Source: SZUA-430 sp965227535
Lineage (GTDB): Bacteria; Pseudomonadota; Alphaproteobacteria; Micropepsales; Micropepsaceae
NCBI GenBank assembly: GCA_965227535.1
Contig: OZ245761.1
Location: forward strand, 2,852,001-2,916,000
Reading direction: 5' to 3'
DNA: 64,000 nt
Made by a program: the position numbers and the translations under genes
Notes under the pieces: model-generated
The model's database searches: none
Told to the model about the DNA's origin: nothing
What the model saw: the letters and a program-made list of their open reading frames with translations, nothing else
Part shown: positions 52,547-61,569 of the stretch, one piece after another
How the letters are laid out: every line of letters begins with the position of its first letter
How positions within the stretch are numbered: position 1 is the stretch's first letter

Positions 52547-53065
52547 ATGGCTATCCGCGTCTACATCGCCCAATCGCTCGACGGCTACATCGCCCGCCCC
52601 GACGGCGGCATCGATTGGCTGCGCCCGTTCGACACCGTCGACTACGGCTACGAGAAATTCATCGCCGAGATCGGCACCGTCGTCATGGGCCGCGCGAGCT
52701 ACGACCTCGCACGCTCTTTCGGCGATTGGCCTTACCCCAACGCGCGCAGCCTCGTCATCACCACACGCCCGCTCGACGACGACGCACCGCCGACGGTCAC
52801 GCGCGTGAACGCCGACATTGTCAAACTCGCCGCTGCCTTGCGCGCATCGGGCGGCAAGGACGCGTGGGTGATGGGCGGCGCGATGGCGATCAATGCCTTC
52901 CTCGCCGCGAACGCGATCGACCGCATCGACCTCTTCACCGTGCCCATCCTGCTTGGCGAAGGCATCCCGCTCTTCACGCCCGGCCGCCCGGAAATGGCGC
53001 TAAAGCTGGCCGGCACGCAAACCTACGACAAGGGTCTGGCGCGCCAATCCTACGTCCGGGCATAG
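52547..53065 (+). CDS. Dihydrofolate reductase family protein (RibD C-terminal domain)
   Basis: A 172-residue YyaP/RibD_C-type oxidoreductase. It opens with RVYIAQSLDGYIARPDG, then VVMGRASYDLA and the NADPH-binding AWVMGGAMAINAFL, and PILLGEGIPLF near the C-terminus. These proteins resemble dihydrofolate reductase but their substrates are mostly unknown. It follows the ligase by 18 bases on the same strand, so it may share the transcript without sharing the role. Confidence 0.88.
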   Translation: MAIRVYIAQSLDGYIARPDGGIDWLRPFDTVDYGYEKFIAEIGTVVMGRASYDLARSFGDWPYPNARSLVITTRPLDDDAPPTVTRVNADIVKLAAALRASGGKDAWVMGGAMAINAFLAANAIDRIDLFTVPILLGEGIPLFTPGRPEMALKLAGTQTYDKGLARQSYVRA

Positions 53066-53089
53066 TTGCCGCCGGGAGGACTTGAGAAA

Positions 53090-53434
53090 ATGCGACAGAC
53101 ACTGATGGTGCTGGCCCTTGGGCTCAGCCTCGCGAGCGCGCACGAAGCGTCGGCCGCGACGACGAAGGATTTCCTCTACCGCTGTTCGACGGACGAGACG
53201 GGCTGCGCGGCGAAGATCAAAGAGGTCGCGCGCGTCATCCAAAACCCGCCGCCCGGCCAGCGCGCGCCGGCGCAGCTTTGTTTCCCTAGCGGACTCTCCG
53301 ACGAAGGCCTGGTCGGCGAAGTCACCTACTGGATCGACGAACAAGTTCCCTCGCTCGACAACAAGAATGAGTTCGACTCCATTGCCGCGGCGCTAACCGC
53401 GCTCTATTCCTGCGGCGGCGTCAAAGGACTGTAA
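53090..53434 (+). CDS. Small secreted protein, possibly Rap1a/Tai-like
   Basis: A 114-residue protein with signal peptide MRQTLMVLALGLSLASAHEA. The mature part has four Cys: RCSTDETGCAAK, QLCFPSGLSD and the C-terminal LYSCGGVKGL. The spacing, with an N-terminal Cys region, a middle CxP-like strand, a WIDEQVPSL helix and a terminal Cys, is reminiscent of the Rap1a/Tai immunity fold, but the match is by eye and weak. GGAGGA lies ten bases upstream of the ATG at 53090. No effector gene is adjacent. Confidence 0.6.
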   Translation: MRQTLMVLALGLSLASAHEASAATTKDFLYRCSTDETGCAAKIKEVARVIQNPPPGQRAPAQLCFPSGLSDEGLVGEVTYWIDEQVPSLDNKNEFDSIAAALTALYSCGGVKGL

Positions 53435-53445
53435 GGAGACCAAGC

Positions 53446-54348
53446 ATGTCGATGTTTCGCGCGGACCTGTTCAAAGGCAAACGCATCCTCGTCACCGGCG
53501 GCGGCACCGGCCTCGGCAAGGAGATGGCGGACGAATACGCAAGCCTGGGCGCCGAGGTCTACATCTGCGGCCGCCGCGGCCCGGTGATCGAAGAGACCGC
53601 GCAGGAACTGTCGAAGAAGAACAACGTCCGCGTCACGGGCATCGCCTGCGACATCCGCGTGCCCGACGCCGTCGAAGACATGATGACGCGCATCTTCAAC
53701 GAAGGCCCGCTCAACGGTCTCGTCAACAACGCCGCCGGCAACTTCATCAGCCGCACGAAAGACCTGTCGCCCAACGGCTTCAACGCCATCGCCAACATCG
53801 TCTTCCACGGCACGTTCTACGTGACGCTGGCCGCCGGCAAACGCTGGATCGAACAAAAGCAAAAAGCGAACGTCATCTCGATCCTGACCACATGGGTCTG
53901 GAACGGCGGCCCCTTCACCGTCCCATCTGCGATGTCGAAAGCCGGCCTCAACGTGATGACGAAGTCGCTTGCCGTCGAATGGGCCGCACACGGCATCCGC
54001 CTGAATGCCATCGCGCCAGGCCCGTTCCCGACCAAAGGTGCATGGGAACGCCTGAACCCGGGCAGCATGCGCTCCGGCGCGATGGGCAGCGAGCAGGATT
54101 CCAGCGCCTCCGGCAACCCAATGGGCCGCGTCGGCCAAATGCAGGAACTGCGCAACCTCGCCACGTTCCTGATGTCCGACGGCTGCGACTACCTCACGGG
54201 CGAAACCATCGCCATCGACGGCGGCGCATTCCTGGCCGGCGGCGGCAACTTCTCCCAGCTCTCCAAACTCGGCGACAGCGACTGGGAAAACATCCGCAAC
54301 ATGATCAAAAGCACCAACGAAAAAGACCGCACAAAGCGCTCGGTCTGA
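53446..54348 (+). CDS. SDR oxidoreductase, 2,4-dienoyl-CoA reductase-like
   Basis: A 300-residue NADPH-dependent short-chain dehydrogenase. The Rossmann motif is TGGGTGLGKEMADEYAS and NNAAGNF is the SDR signature. The catalytic region VPSAMSKAGLNVMTKSLAVE, with PGPFPTKGA after it, matches mitochondrial-type 2,4-dienoyl-CoA reductases, in which the usual YxxxK Tyr is replaced and another residue serves. The family removes double bonds of unsaturated fatty acyl-CoA during beta-oxidation. AAGGAG precedes the ATG. Its TGA overlaps the ATG of the deacetylase gene by one base. The alternative Tyr of the animal enzyme is not evident here (TTWVW). Confidence 0.87.
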   Translation: MSMFRADLFKGKRILVTGGGTGLGKEMADEYASLGAEVYICGRRGPVIEETAQELSKKNNVRVTGIACDIRVPDAVEDMMTRIFNEGPLNGLVNNAAGNFISRTKDLSPNGFNAIANIVFHGTFYVTLAAGKRWIEQKQKANVISILTTWVWNGGPFTVPSAMSKAGLNVMTKSLAVEWAAHGIRLNAIAPGPFPTKGAWERLNPGSMRSGAMGSEQDSSASGNPMGRVGQMQELRNLATFLMSDGCDYLTGETIAIDGGAFLAGGGNFSQLSKLGDSDWENIRNMIKSTNEKDRTKRSV

Positions 54349-55262
54349 TGCGCTTCGTCCTCGGACTCTTCGTAACAGCCGCGCTGGCGCTTGCCGGTGC
54401 GGCTCACGCCCGCGAAATCGCACTTACCTTCGACGACGCCCCTATCCCCGACAGCGCGATCATGACGGGCGACGCGCGCACGCCAATGCTGATCGAGGCC
54501 CTGAAGAAGGCGGGCGTAGAACAAGCCGCATTCTTTGCCGTCCCGCGTAGCCGTACACCGGCTGAGCTCGCGCGCCTCACCGCGTACGCGCGTGCCGGCC
54601 ACCTGATCGCGAACCACTCGAACACGCATCCAAACCTGCGCAACCTGACGGCGGAGGAATATCTCGCCGACATCGCCGCCGCCCACGCAATCCTGAAGAC
54701 CATGCCGAACTTTCGCGCCTGGTTTCGCTTTCCATTCCTGTCCGAAGGCGAAACGCGCGACAAGCGCGACACGGTTCGCGCGGGCCTGATCGTCATGAAC
54801 TACGCGCAGGGCTATGTCACAGTCGACAATTACGACTGGTATCTGAACGCGCTCGCCAATGATGCGAAGAAGGCCGGTAAGACCGTCGATCAGACAGCGC
54901 TCCGCGACCTTTACGTTGAAACGTTGATGGACTGCGTCAAATTCTACGACGACCTCGCCGTGAAGGCGCTCGGCCGCTCACCCCGGCACGTTCTGTTGCT
55001 GCACGAGAACGATCTCGCCGCCCAGTTCATCGGCGATCTTGTCGCCGCTTTGCGCAAGGACGGTTGGACGATCGTCACACCGACGGCGGCCTACGAAGAC
55101 CCGATCGCAAAAATCGCACCCGACACGCTGTTCCTAGGCCAAGGCCGCGTCGCCGCGATCGCGCACACCGCCGGTATGAAGCCCGCCGACTTGATACCGG
55201 AATCGGAAGAAGAGTCGGTTCTCGACAAGCGCTTCATGGAACGCGTGCTGAAGCAGCCGTGA
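54348..55262 (+). CDS. Secreted polysaccharide deacetylase (NodB-homology)
   Basis: A 304-residue exported protein with signal peptide MRFVLGLFVTAALALAGAAHA. The NodB-type catalytic blocks are ALTFDDAP (metal Asp-Asp), NHSNTHPNL (HxxxH metal ligands) and RFPFLSEG; a C-terminal LLLHENDL contains a His near the active site. It would deacetylate N-acetylglucosamine in peptidoglycan or a polysaccharide. Translationally coupled to the SDR gene upstream, an unusual partner, so the pair may be adventitious. Confidence 0.87.
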   Translation: MRFVLGLFVTAALALAGAAHAREIALTFDDAPIPDSAIMTGDARTPMLIEALKKAGVEQAAFFAVPRSRTPAELARLTAYARAGHLIANHSNTHPNLRNLTAEEYLADIAAAHAILKTMPNFRAWFRFPFLSEGETRDKRDTVRAGLIVMNYAQGYVTVDNYDWYLNALANDAKKAGKTVDQTALRDLYVETLMDCVKFYDDLAVKALGRSPRHVLLLHENDLAAQFIGDLVAALRKDGWTIVTPTAAYEDPIAKIAPDTLFLGQGRVAAIAHTAGMKPADLIPESEEESVLDKRFMERVLKQP

Positions 55263-55266
55263 AGGG

Positions 55267-56241
55267 CTACATCGTCAGCACGACCTTGCCGATAACCTTG
55301 CGATTCTGAAGCATCGCCATCGCCTCAAGCGCGCGCTCGAGCGGCAGGGCCGCACACACATGCGGCCGGATCTTCCCCTCCGCGGCCCACGCGTCGATGG
55401 TGCGAATATTCTCGACGCCCTTCGCCGGAAACTGCCGCCCGTATTCCCCCGCGCGCACGCCGACGACGGAGAACCCTTTGATCAGCGGCATGTTCACCGA
55501 AACGGTCGGAATGCGCCCGCTCGTAAACCCGATGACCAGCAACCGCCCGCCGAACGCAATACAGCGCACGCTCTCATCGAACACATCGCCGCCAACGGGA
55601 TCGTAGATGACATCCGCCCCGCGCCCTTGCGTCAGATCCTTCACCGCCTCACGAAAGCCGGACGACGGCAACACATGATCCGCGCCGTAGCTCTTGAGGA
55701 AAGCGCGCTTCTCCTCGCTTGAAGCCGTGGCGATCACCGTAACGCCAAGCAGCTTGCCGAGATCGACGGCAGCCAAACCAACGCCACCCGCCGCCCCCTG
55801 CACCAGCAACGTCTCGCCAGCCTGCAGCATCCCGCGCCGAACCAACCCAACGTAGGCAGTCAGATAGGCCGCCGGATACGCGGCCCCCTTTGCATAATCG
55901 AACCCGCGCGGCAGCGCGCGCACCGCCGCTTCGGGCACGACAATCTCTTCCGCATAGCAGCCGAAGCGCGAGCCGAAGACGACCTTGTCGCCGACCTTCA
56001 CGCGCGCGACGCCCTCACCCACGGCGACGACGTCGCCCGCACCTTCCATGCCCGGCGAGAACGGCAACTCGGGCTTCAGCTGATACTTCCCCTGCACCAT
56101 CAGAATGTCGGGAAAGTTCACGCTCGCCGCACGCAAGCGCACCTTGACCTCGCCCTTCCCCGGCGCAGGCAACGCGCCATCTTCCATTTTCAACGTCGAG
56201 AGATCGTCCGACAGCGCGCGAACGATCAAGGCCCTGCTCAT
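55267..56241 (-). CDS. NADPH:quinone oxidoreductase (zinc-free MDR family)
   Basis: A 324-residue medium-chain reductase. It has GROES-like N-domain (RAASVNFPDILMVQGKYQLK, PGMEGAGDVVAVGEG) and the Rossmann motif QGAAGGVGLAAVDLG; Zn-binding Cys/His are absent, as in quinone reductases/zeta-crystallin and enoyl reductases. Its start overlaps the upstream esterase stop by 4 bases (ATGA). Reduction of quinones or of alpha,beta-unsaturated carbonyls is expected; in this setting an enoyl-CoA-like substrate is possible. Convergent with the deacetylase gene, 4 bases apart. Confidence 0.9.
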   Translation of the reverse strand: MSRALIVRALSDDLSTLKMEDGALPAPGKGEVKVRLRAASVNFPDILMVQGKYQLKPELPFSPGMEGAGDVVAVGEGVARVKVGDKVVFGSRFGCYAEEIVVPEAAVRALPRGFDYAKGAAYPAAYLTAYVGLVRRGMLQAGETLLVQGAAGGVGLAAVDLGKLLGVTVIATASSEEKRAFLKSYGADHVLPSSGFREAVKDLTQGRGADVIYDPVGGDVFDESVRCIAFGGRLLVIGFTSGRIPTVSVNMPLIKGFSVVGVRAGEYGRQFPAKGVENIRTIDAWAAEGKIRPHVCAALPLERALEAMAMLQNRKVIGKVVLTM

Positions 56242-57263
56242 CCGATCGCCCGTCTCAAATCGGCGATGATCTCATTCAGCGCCACGCGCGCGCCCGGAAT
56301 GGCCCCGCTCATCGCCGTGAACGCGTGGCTCAAGTGATCATAGCAGCGATAGATCACCGGTACGCCCGCAATCTTCAGCGCCTCCGCATAGTCGCGCCCC
56401 TGATCGACCAACGGATCATGCCCCGCCGTGTAGACGAGCGCCGGCGGCAACCCGCTGAGATCGTCGCTCAATCCCGGCGATGCCTTCAAATCCTTCGCGT
56501 CCGTCTCGACGTTGGCGAAATAATGCGAGCGGAAATAATCCATGATCGGCGTCGTCAACGGATAGGCATCGCCGAACGCCTTCATCGACTCCGTCGCCGA
56601 CAACCAATCGACGACCGGATAGATCAAAAGCTGCAGCACCGGCGGCTTCTCGTTCGCCCGCTTCATCTCCTGCGCGATCACCGCCGAAAGATACCCACCC
56701 GCCGAATCCCCACCGACCGCAACCAGGTTGGGATTGCCGCCCAGCGACGGCGCATTGTCCCGCACCCAGCGAAACGCCGCGAGCGCATCCTCGACCGCCG
56801 CCGGAAACTTGTGCTCAGGCGCCAAACGATAATCGACCGATACGACCAGACACCCGGCCTCGTGCGCAATGCGCGAACAGAAGACGTGGCACGTCTCAAG
56901 ATCGCCGATCACGCAACCGCCCATGTGAAAGTAGACGAGCGTCGGCACCAACCGGTTCGGCAAGCGCGGCTTATACGTGCGCACCGGAATCGCGCGCCCG
57001 TCGACCAGCGGCAACGCCACATCGGCAATGTCGATATCGTGCGCCGCCTCAGCCTCAAGCAGCGCCAGGCCCTCGCTCGCCGCCTTGCGCGCCGCCTCAG
57101 GCGTCAACGTCGCCATCGAAGGCTGGCGCTTCGCCATCGCGCTCAAGAACTGCAACCGCGCATCGAGCGTGCGATCCGCAATGGTCAACGGCTTGCCGCC
57201 GGCCATCGCGACCAGCCAACTCCGGGGCAAACTCAATAGCGTACGAACCAACATCTTCCGCAT
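56238..57263 (-). CDS. Alpha/beta hydrolase, hormone-sensitive lipase family
   Basis: A 341-residue esterase/lipase. The HSL-family oxyanion motif HGGG appears as FHMGGCVIGD, the nucleophile elbow is GGDSAGGYLS, the acid lies in TAGHDPLVDQGRDYA and the His in YDHLSHAFTA. It hydrolyses short acyl esters, perhaps lactones or esters made by the window's Baeyer-Villiger enzymes (inference). It is coupled to the quinone reductase gene. The ATG at 57263 is used; ATG 57254 is close by. Confidence 0.88.
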   Translation of the reverse strand: MRKMLVRTLLSLPRSWLVAMAGGKPLTIADRTLDARLQFLSAMAKRQPSMATLTPEAARKAASEGLALLEAEAAHDIDIADVALPLVDGRAIPVRTYKPRLPNRLVPTLVYFHMGGCVIGDLETCHVFCSRIAHEAGCLVVSVDYRLAPEHKFPAAVEDALAAFRWVRDNAPSLGGNPNLVAVGGDSAGGYLSAVIAQEMKRANEKPPVLQLLIYPVVDWLSATESMKAFGDAYPLTTPIMDYFRSHYFANVETDAKDLKASPGLSDDLSGLPPALVYTAGHDPLVDQGRDYAEALKIAGVPVIYRCYDHLSHAFTAMSGAIPGARVALNEIIADLRRAIG

Positions 57264-57355
57264 GCGTCGCAAAATGCGGGACGCAACCGATGTGTCAAGC
57301 CCGGCCGATCCGTGTTAACCTCTTGCCAACCAGCCATTGAAGGACTTGTGCGCAA

Positions 57356-59074
57356 ATGTCGGCAGACTTCGACCTCGTCATCCGCAACGGCACCGTCTTC
57401 GACGGCACCGGCGAACAGGGCTTTGAAGGCGACGTCGCCATCACCGGCGGCCGCATCGCAAGCGTCGGCCGCATCGCGGGTCGTGGCCGCGAAGAAATCG
57501 ACGCCAAGGGCAAGATCGTCACCCCGGGCTTTGTCGACATCCACACGCACTACGACGGCCAAGCGACCTGGGACCAACACCTGACCCCCTCGGCCTGGCA
57601 TGGTGTCACCACAGCGGTCATGGGCAATTGCGGCGTCGGCTTCGCCCCCTGCCGCGCGAACGACCACGACATGCTCATCCGTTTGATGGAAGGCGTCGAA
57701 GACATCCCCGGCGTCGTCCTGACCGAAGGCCTGAAGTGGAATTGGGAAACCTTCCCCGAATTCCTCAACGCCCTCGAAGCCCACCCGCACGACATCGACT
57801 TCGCCGCCCAAGTCCCGCACGGCGCGCTGCGCGTTTATGTCATGGGCGAACGCGGCGCGAACCGCGACCCAGCCACCGCCGGCGACATCCGCGAGATGTC
57901 CGCCATCGCACGCGACGCCGTGAAGGCCGGCGCACTCGGCTTCTCGACCTCGCGCACGCTCAACCACCGCACCAGCGACGGCCAACCGACGCCGACCCTC
58001 ACCGCCGCCGAAGACGAACTTGTCGGCATCGCCATGGGCCTCAAGGCCGCCAACGCCGGCGTCCTGCAAGTCGTCTCCGACTTCGCCGACCCCGCGCGCG
58101 AACTCACGATGCTCCGACGCATGGTGACCGACTCCGGCCGCCCCCTGTCGTTCTCCCTTCTCCAAAGCGACCGCGGCCCTGAGGCGTGGAAGATGCTTCT
58201 CGGCTGGGTCGACCAATGCAACGCCGACGGCCTGCCCGTACGCGCCCAAGTCTGCGGCCGCCCCGTGGGCCTCCTGCTCGGGCTATCGCTAACGCTGAAC
58301 CCGTTCTCCGCGCATCCGTCTTACAAGACGATCGAACACCTGCCGTTCGCCGAACGCCTGAAACTCCTACGCACACCCGAATGGCGCACAAAACTGCTCA
58401 ACGAAAAGCCGAACTCCGACAACCCGTTCGTGAAAGCGGTCCTGCGCAACTTCGCAAAAATGTTCCCACTCGCCGACCCGCCGAACTATGAACCGACCGC
58501 GGACGAAAGCCTCGGCGCCCGCGCCGCCCAACGCAACGTCAGCCCCGAAGAACTCGCCTACGACTGGATGCTGCAAGACGACGGCCGCGCGCTGATCCTC
58601 TTCCCGTTCCTGAACTACGCCGACGACAATCTCGAGCCCGCACTCGCCATGATGCGCCACCCGCACACGGTACTCGGGCTCGGCGACGGCGGCGCGCATG
58701 TCGGCATGATCAGCGACGGCAGCTTCCCGACCTCGATGCTCACGCACTGGACGCGCGACCGCACCCGCGGCGCAAAGCTTCCGCTCGAATGGGTGATCAA
58801 AGCCCAAAGCCGCGACACGGCGGCAGCCGTCGGCCTGCACGACCGCGGCCTGCTGAAGCCCGGCTACAAAGCCGACCTCAACGTCATCGACCACGCCCGC
58901 CTGACGCTCCACCGCCCAAAGGTCGCCTACGACCTCCCCGCCGGCGGACGCCGCCTGGTGCAATACGCCGACGGCTATGAAGCGACGATCGTATCGGGCG
59001 CGGTCACATACCGGAACGGCAAAGCGACAGGCGCACTGCCCGGCAAACTGATCCGCGGCGCGAAATCGGCTTAG
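57356..59074 (+). CDS. Amidohydrolase, N-acyl-D-amino-acid deacylase type
   Basis: A 572-residue metal-dependent amidohydrolase. Metal ligands HTHYDGQATWD (HxH) close the first strand; GNCGVGFAPC carries the subtype Cys; LGDGGAHVGMISDG is the D-aminoacylase-type motif with the metal Asp, followed by VGLHDRGLLKPGYKADL near the C-terminus. D-aminoacylases release D-amino acids from N-acyl forms, but many relatives act on other amides or lactams. AAGGA lies 15 bases upstream of the ATG. Divergent from the esterase operon; its stop overlaps the convergent TetR gene by 4 bases. Confidence 0.88.
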   Translation: MSADFDLVIRNGTVFDGTGEQGFEGDVAITGGRIASVGRIAGRGREEIDAKGKIVTPGFVDIHTHYDGQATWDQHLTPSAWHGVTTAVMGNCGVGFAPCRANDHDMLIRLMEGVEDIPGVVLTEGLKWNWETFPEFLNALEAHPHDIDFAAQVPHGALRVYVMGERGANRDPATAGDIREMSAIARDAVKAGALGFSTSRTLNHRTSDGQPTPTLTAAEDELVGIAMGLKAANAGVLQVVSDFADPARELTMLRRMVTDSGRPLSFSLLQSDRGPEAWKMLLGWVDQCNADGLPVRAQVCGRPVGLLLGLSLTLNPFSAHPSYKTIEHLPFAERLKLLRTPEWRTKLLNEKPNSDNPFVKAVLRNFAKMFPLADPPNYEPTADESLGARAAQRNVSPEELAYDWMLQDDGRALILFPFLNYADDNLEPALAMMRHPHTVLGLGDGGAHVGMISDGSFPTSMLTHWTRDRTRGAKLPLEWVIKAQSRDTAAAVGLHDRGLLKPGYKADLNVIDHARLTLHRPKVAYDLPAGGRRLVQYADGYEATIVSGAVTYRNGKATGALPGKLIRGAKSA

Positions 59075-59703
59075 CGTTTGGCGTGCTTGCGCTTCGGCAG
59101 CGCCGACACGCCGCCCATGAACAACGCCGTCGCAAACTTTGCCGCATCGTCGACGCTCAGATCGTCGCGCGTGATCAAATGATTGGCGACCTCGAACGCG
59201 ACGCCGACGATCGTGGCCATCAGCAAATCGGCGTCGGTGTCGGGTACCAGCCCCGCGCGCATCGCGACTTCCAAGTCCGCGCGCAACTCGTCGAAGCCCG
59301 CGATGACTTCGGGCGTATCGATGCGCACGTGCTGCATATCCGGATTGCGCCCCATGCTGGCGAACGTCGCCTGATCGCTCTTCACGAAATCGAAGAACGT
59401 GCGGAACGAGCCCGAGATGAATTCCTCGAAATTGCGCGCGCGAATGCGTTCGGCGCGCAGGCGCGGACGCACGCGCAACGCCGTCTCGTCGCGCAGCGCC
59501 TGATACACCTCTTCCTTCGACTTGAAGTAATTGTAGAACGTCCCCGACGCCAACTCCGTCGCCCGGATAATGTCGCGCACCGTCGTCGCGCCGTAGCCCA
59601 GCTCCGCAAACACCCGCCGCGCCGCATCGATGATGGCCTGACGATTGCTCGCCTTCGTCTCCTCACGCTTGCCGCGCGCCTTCAGGTCAAGATCAGCGCT
59701 CAT
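59071..59703 (-). CDS. TetR family transcriptional regulator
   Basis: A 210-residue repressor. The DNA-binding domain includes SNRQAIIDAARRVFAELG, YGATTVRDIIRATELASGTF and YNYFKSKEEVYQAL; the ligand-binding part covers the rest. The ATG at 59703 overlaps the stop of the upstream FMO gene by 4 bases (ATGA), so it is the second gene of an FMO-TetR operon and probably controls it, a usual layout for xenobiotic-responsive regulators. A longer frame to 59832 overlaps the FMO gene and is not used. Confidence 0.92.
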   Translation of the reverse strand: MSADLDLKARGKREETKASNRQAIIDAARRVFAELGYGATTVRDIIRATELASGTFYNYFKSKEEVYQALRDETALRVRPRLRAERIRARNFEEFISGSFRTFFDFVKSDQATFASMGRNPDMQHVRIDTPEVIAGFDELRADLEVAMRAGLVPDTDADLLMATIVGVAFEVANHLITRDDLSVDDAAKFATALFMGGVSALPKRKHAKR

Positions 59704-61133
59704 GCCGCCACCGTTTGCTTGGGCGAAGGTCGGATCACGCGCGGCTCGATCGGCAGGGCATAACCCTGCGCCGCCGCGCGCCGCAAACCCTTCGCCAGTT
59801 CGCGCCTGAGATCGTAGGTGTACTCGCCGCAATTGATCTGGATCGTGTGCCGCGGTGTCGAGACAAAGCGCGACTTCGCACGCTCATGCATCTCGATGCG
59901 CTCCGCGTTCATCACCTCGACCGGCGGCATCGCATAGCGCCCGATCAGATAGTTCGCGACAAACTTCGATTGTTCTTCCGCAATCGGCATCATCGCGCAC
60001 AACGGCTGCACCAAGCCGACGAAGAACAGGTTCGCAAACCGCGGATCGACCATCCGCTTCCACAGCGCAATGTCGTTGCCCGGCGCCGAAATCACGCCCT
60101 CATCGAAATAGGGGAAACTGATCTTGTAGCCCGTGCACCAGATGATGACGTCGATGTCCTCGACCGATCCGTCGACGAACGCCACCTGAAACGGCCGCAA
60201 TTCGCGCACGCCAGGCTTGGGCTTCACATCACCGGAGCCCACGCGAATATAGAGTTCCTGACTGACCGCCGGATGCGTTGAGAACAACGGATGATCGGGC
60301 TTCGGCAAGCCGTACTGCTCCGGCCGCCCCGCCGTCGCCGCCAACCGCCGCTCCACAAGCGACCGCATGAGGTCGGACGGCAAATAGCGCTGATACCAAG
60401 GCGGATCCTTCGACGGATGCGGGACATGCGCGTCCAGCACCTCGCCCGCCATGTATTTCGGAATGACCCAATACCCGCGCCGCTGCGACAAAAACAGATT
60501 CCGCGCGACGCCCTTGCGTCCCAACTCGCACGCGATGTCGAGGGCCGAATTGCCGAAACCGACGACAAGCACGTTCTTGCCCGCGCAATCAACGGGATCG
60601 GTCGGATCGATGTAATAGTGCGAATGAAACTGCTTGCCGTCGAAAGAGCCCGGATACGCAGGCTCGGGCCAACGCGGGTCCCAATGATGCCCGCTGGCTA
60701 CGATCAGCGCGTCGTAGAGCCGCTGCTCGCCGCTCTCCAGCACCACCTTCCACAGATGATCCGCCGTGCGCTCGACGCGCTTGATGCCCGTGTTGAACTG
60801 AATGCGATCGCGAAAACCGAAGTGCTCGACGTAAGCATCGAAGTACGCCGCGATCTGCCCGTGATGCGGATAGTCGGGAAACTCGCGCGGCATCGGAAAA
60901 TCCGAATACGCCATCTTGTCGCGCGACGTGTTGATGTGCAGCGACCGGTAAGCCGACGACATGCCGTTGGTGTTCTTGAAAACCCAATTGCCGCCGACAC
61001 GATCCGACTTCTCGAAGCAGTCGAACGGTACGCCGCATTCGGCCAGCACCTTGGCAGCCGCAATCCCGCTCGATCCCGCACCGATGATGCACGTCTTGGG
61101 CAGTCTAGGATCAGGCGCACGCGGCGTTGGCAT
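59700..61133 (-). CDS. FMO-type flavin-containing monooxygenase
   Basis: A 477-residue FAD/NADPH monooxygenase. The FAD motif is IIGAGSSGIAAAKVLAE, the FMO fingerprint is FDGKQFHSHYY (FxGxxxHxxxY), and the NADPH motif is VVGFGNSALDIACELG; CTGYKISFPYF is the ATG-like motif linking both sites. Compared with the protein at 28762, the fingerprint ends in Tyr rather than Trp-Pro, so this is class B FMO (N/S-oxygenation), though some FMOs do Baeyer-Villiger reactions. It is coupled to a TetR gene. Start ATG 61133. Confidence 0.92.
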   Translation of the reverse strand: MPTPRAPDPRLPKTCIIGAGSSGIAAAKVLAECGVPFDCFEKSDRVGGNWVFKNTNGMSSAYRSLHINTSRDKMAYSDFPMPREFPDYPHHGQIAAYFDAYVEHFGFRDRIQFNTGIKRVERTADHLWKVVLESGEQRLYDALIVASGHHWDPRWPEPAYPGSFDGKQFHSHYYIDPTDPVDCAGKNVLVVGFGNSALDIACELGRKGVARNLFLSQRRGYWVIPKYMAGEVLDAHVPHPSKDPPWYQRYLPSDLMRSLVERRLAATAGRPEQYGLPKPDHPLFSTHPAVSQELYIRVGSGDVKPKPGVRELRPFQVAFVDGSVEDIDVIIWCTGYKISFPYFDEGVISAPGNDIALWKRMVDPRFANLFFVGLVQPLCAMMPIAEEQSKFVANYLIGRYAMPPVEVMNAERIEMHERAKSRFVSTPRHTIQINCGEYTYDLRRELAKGLRRAAAQGYALPIEPRVIRPSPKQTVAA

Positions 61134-61212
61134 TTGGCCCCGGAGTTGTCATCCGCGGCCACTCTAACAATTCATGACACTGCGTCAACTTTTGCCGCAC
61201 TGCACCACGGCG

Positions 61213-61569
61213 TTAAGGAAGCCGCACGACGAACAGCTTGCGCGTCGTCTCGACGACCTCCCAAGTTCCAACGAAGCCGGGTTGCAAAACAAACGCGTCA
61301 CCGGCGCCCACACGCTGCGGCGCCTCACCCTCGCGCGTGACGATGCTGACCCCACTCAGGATCGAGCAATACTCCCACTCATCATAGACGACGCGCCATT
61401 TCCCCGCCGTCGATTCCCAGACGCCGGCAAAGGTCTTCCCGTCCGCGCTCTCCTCGAACGTCCATGTCCGGAACGCAGGCGCCCCGGACACAATACGCTC
61501 ATGCGCCGGCGCACCCACTTCGAACGGCAAGCGCTCCAGCTCGCCCAGCGGAAAGCGAACCAACGTCAT
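61213..61569 (-). CDS. Cupin domain protein
   Basis: A 118-residue single-domain cupin of the Cupin_3 (COG3450) kind. ERIVSGAPAFRTWTFEESAD opens it, followed by GKWRVVYDEWEYCSILSGVS, where the usual metal His are replaced by Tyr/Glu-type residues, and GDAFVLQPGFVGTWEV. Members are often partners of ethanolamine/ureidoglycolate-type enzymes; function here unknown. Its start overlaps the stop of the upstream beta-propeller gene by 4 bases. Confidence 0.87.
   Translation of the reverse strand: MTLVRFPLGELERLPFEVGAPAHERIVSGAPAFRTWTFEESADGKTFAGVWESTAGKWRVVYDEWEYCSILSGVSIVTREGEAPQRVGAGDAFVLQPGFVGTWEVVETTRKLFVVRLP

Noticed and set aside
61134..61212. Possible small gene between the FMO and cupin genes
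   Set aside because: Only 79 bases, no start with ribosome site; simply the leader of the leftward FMO gene.
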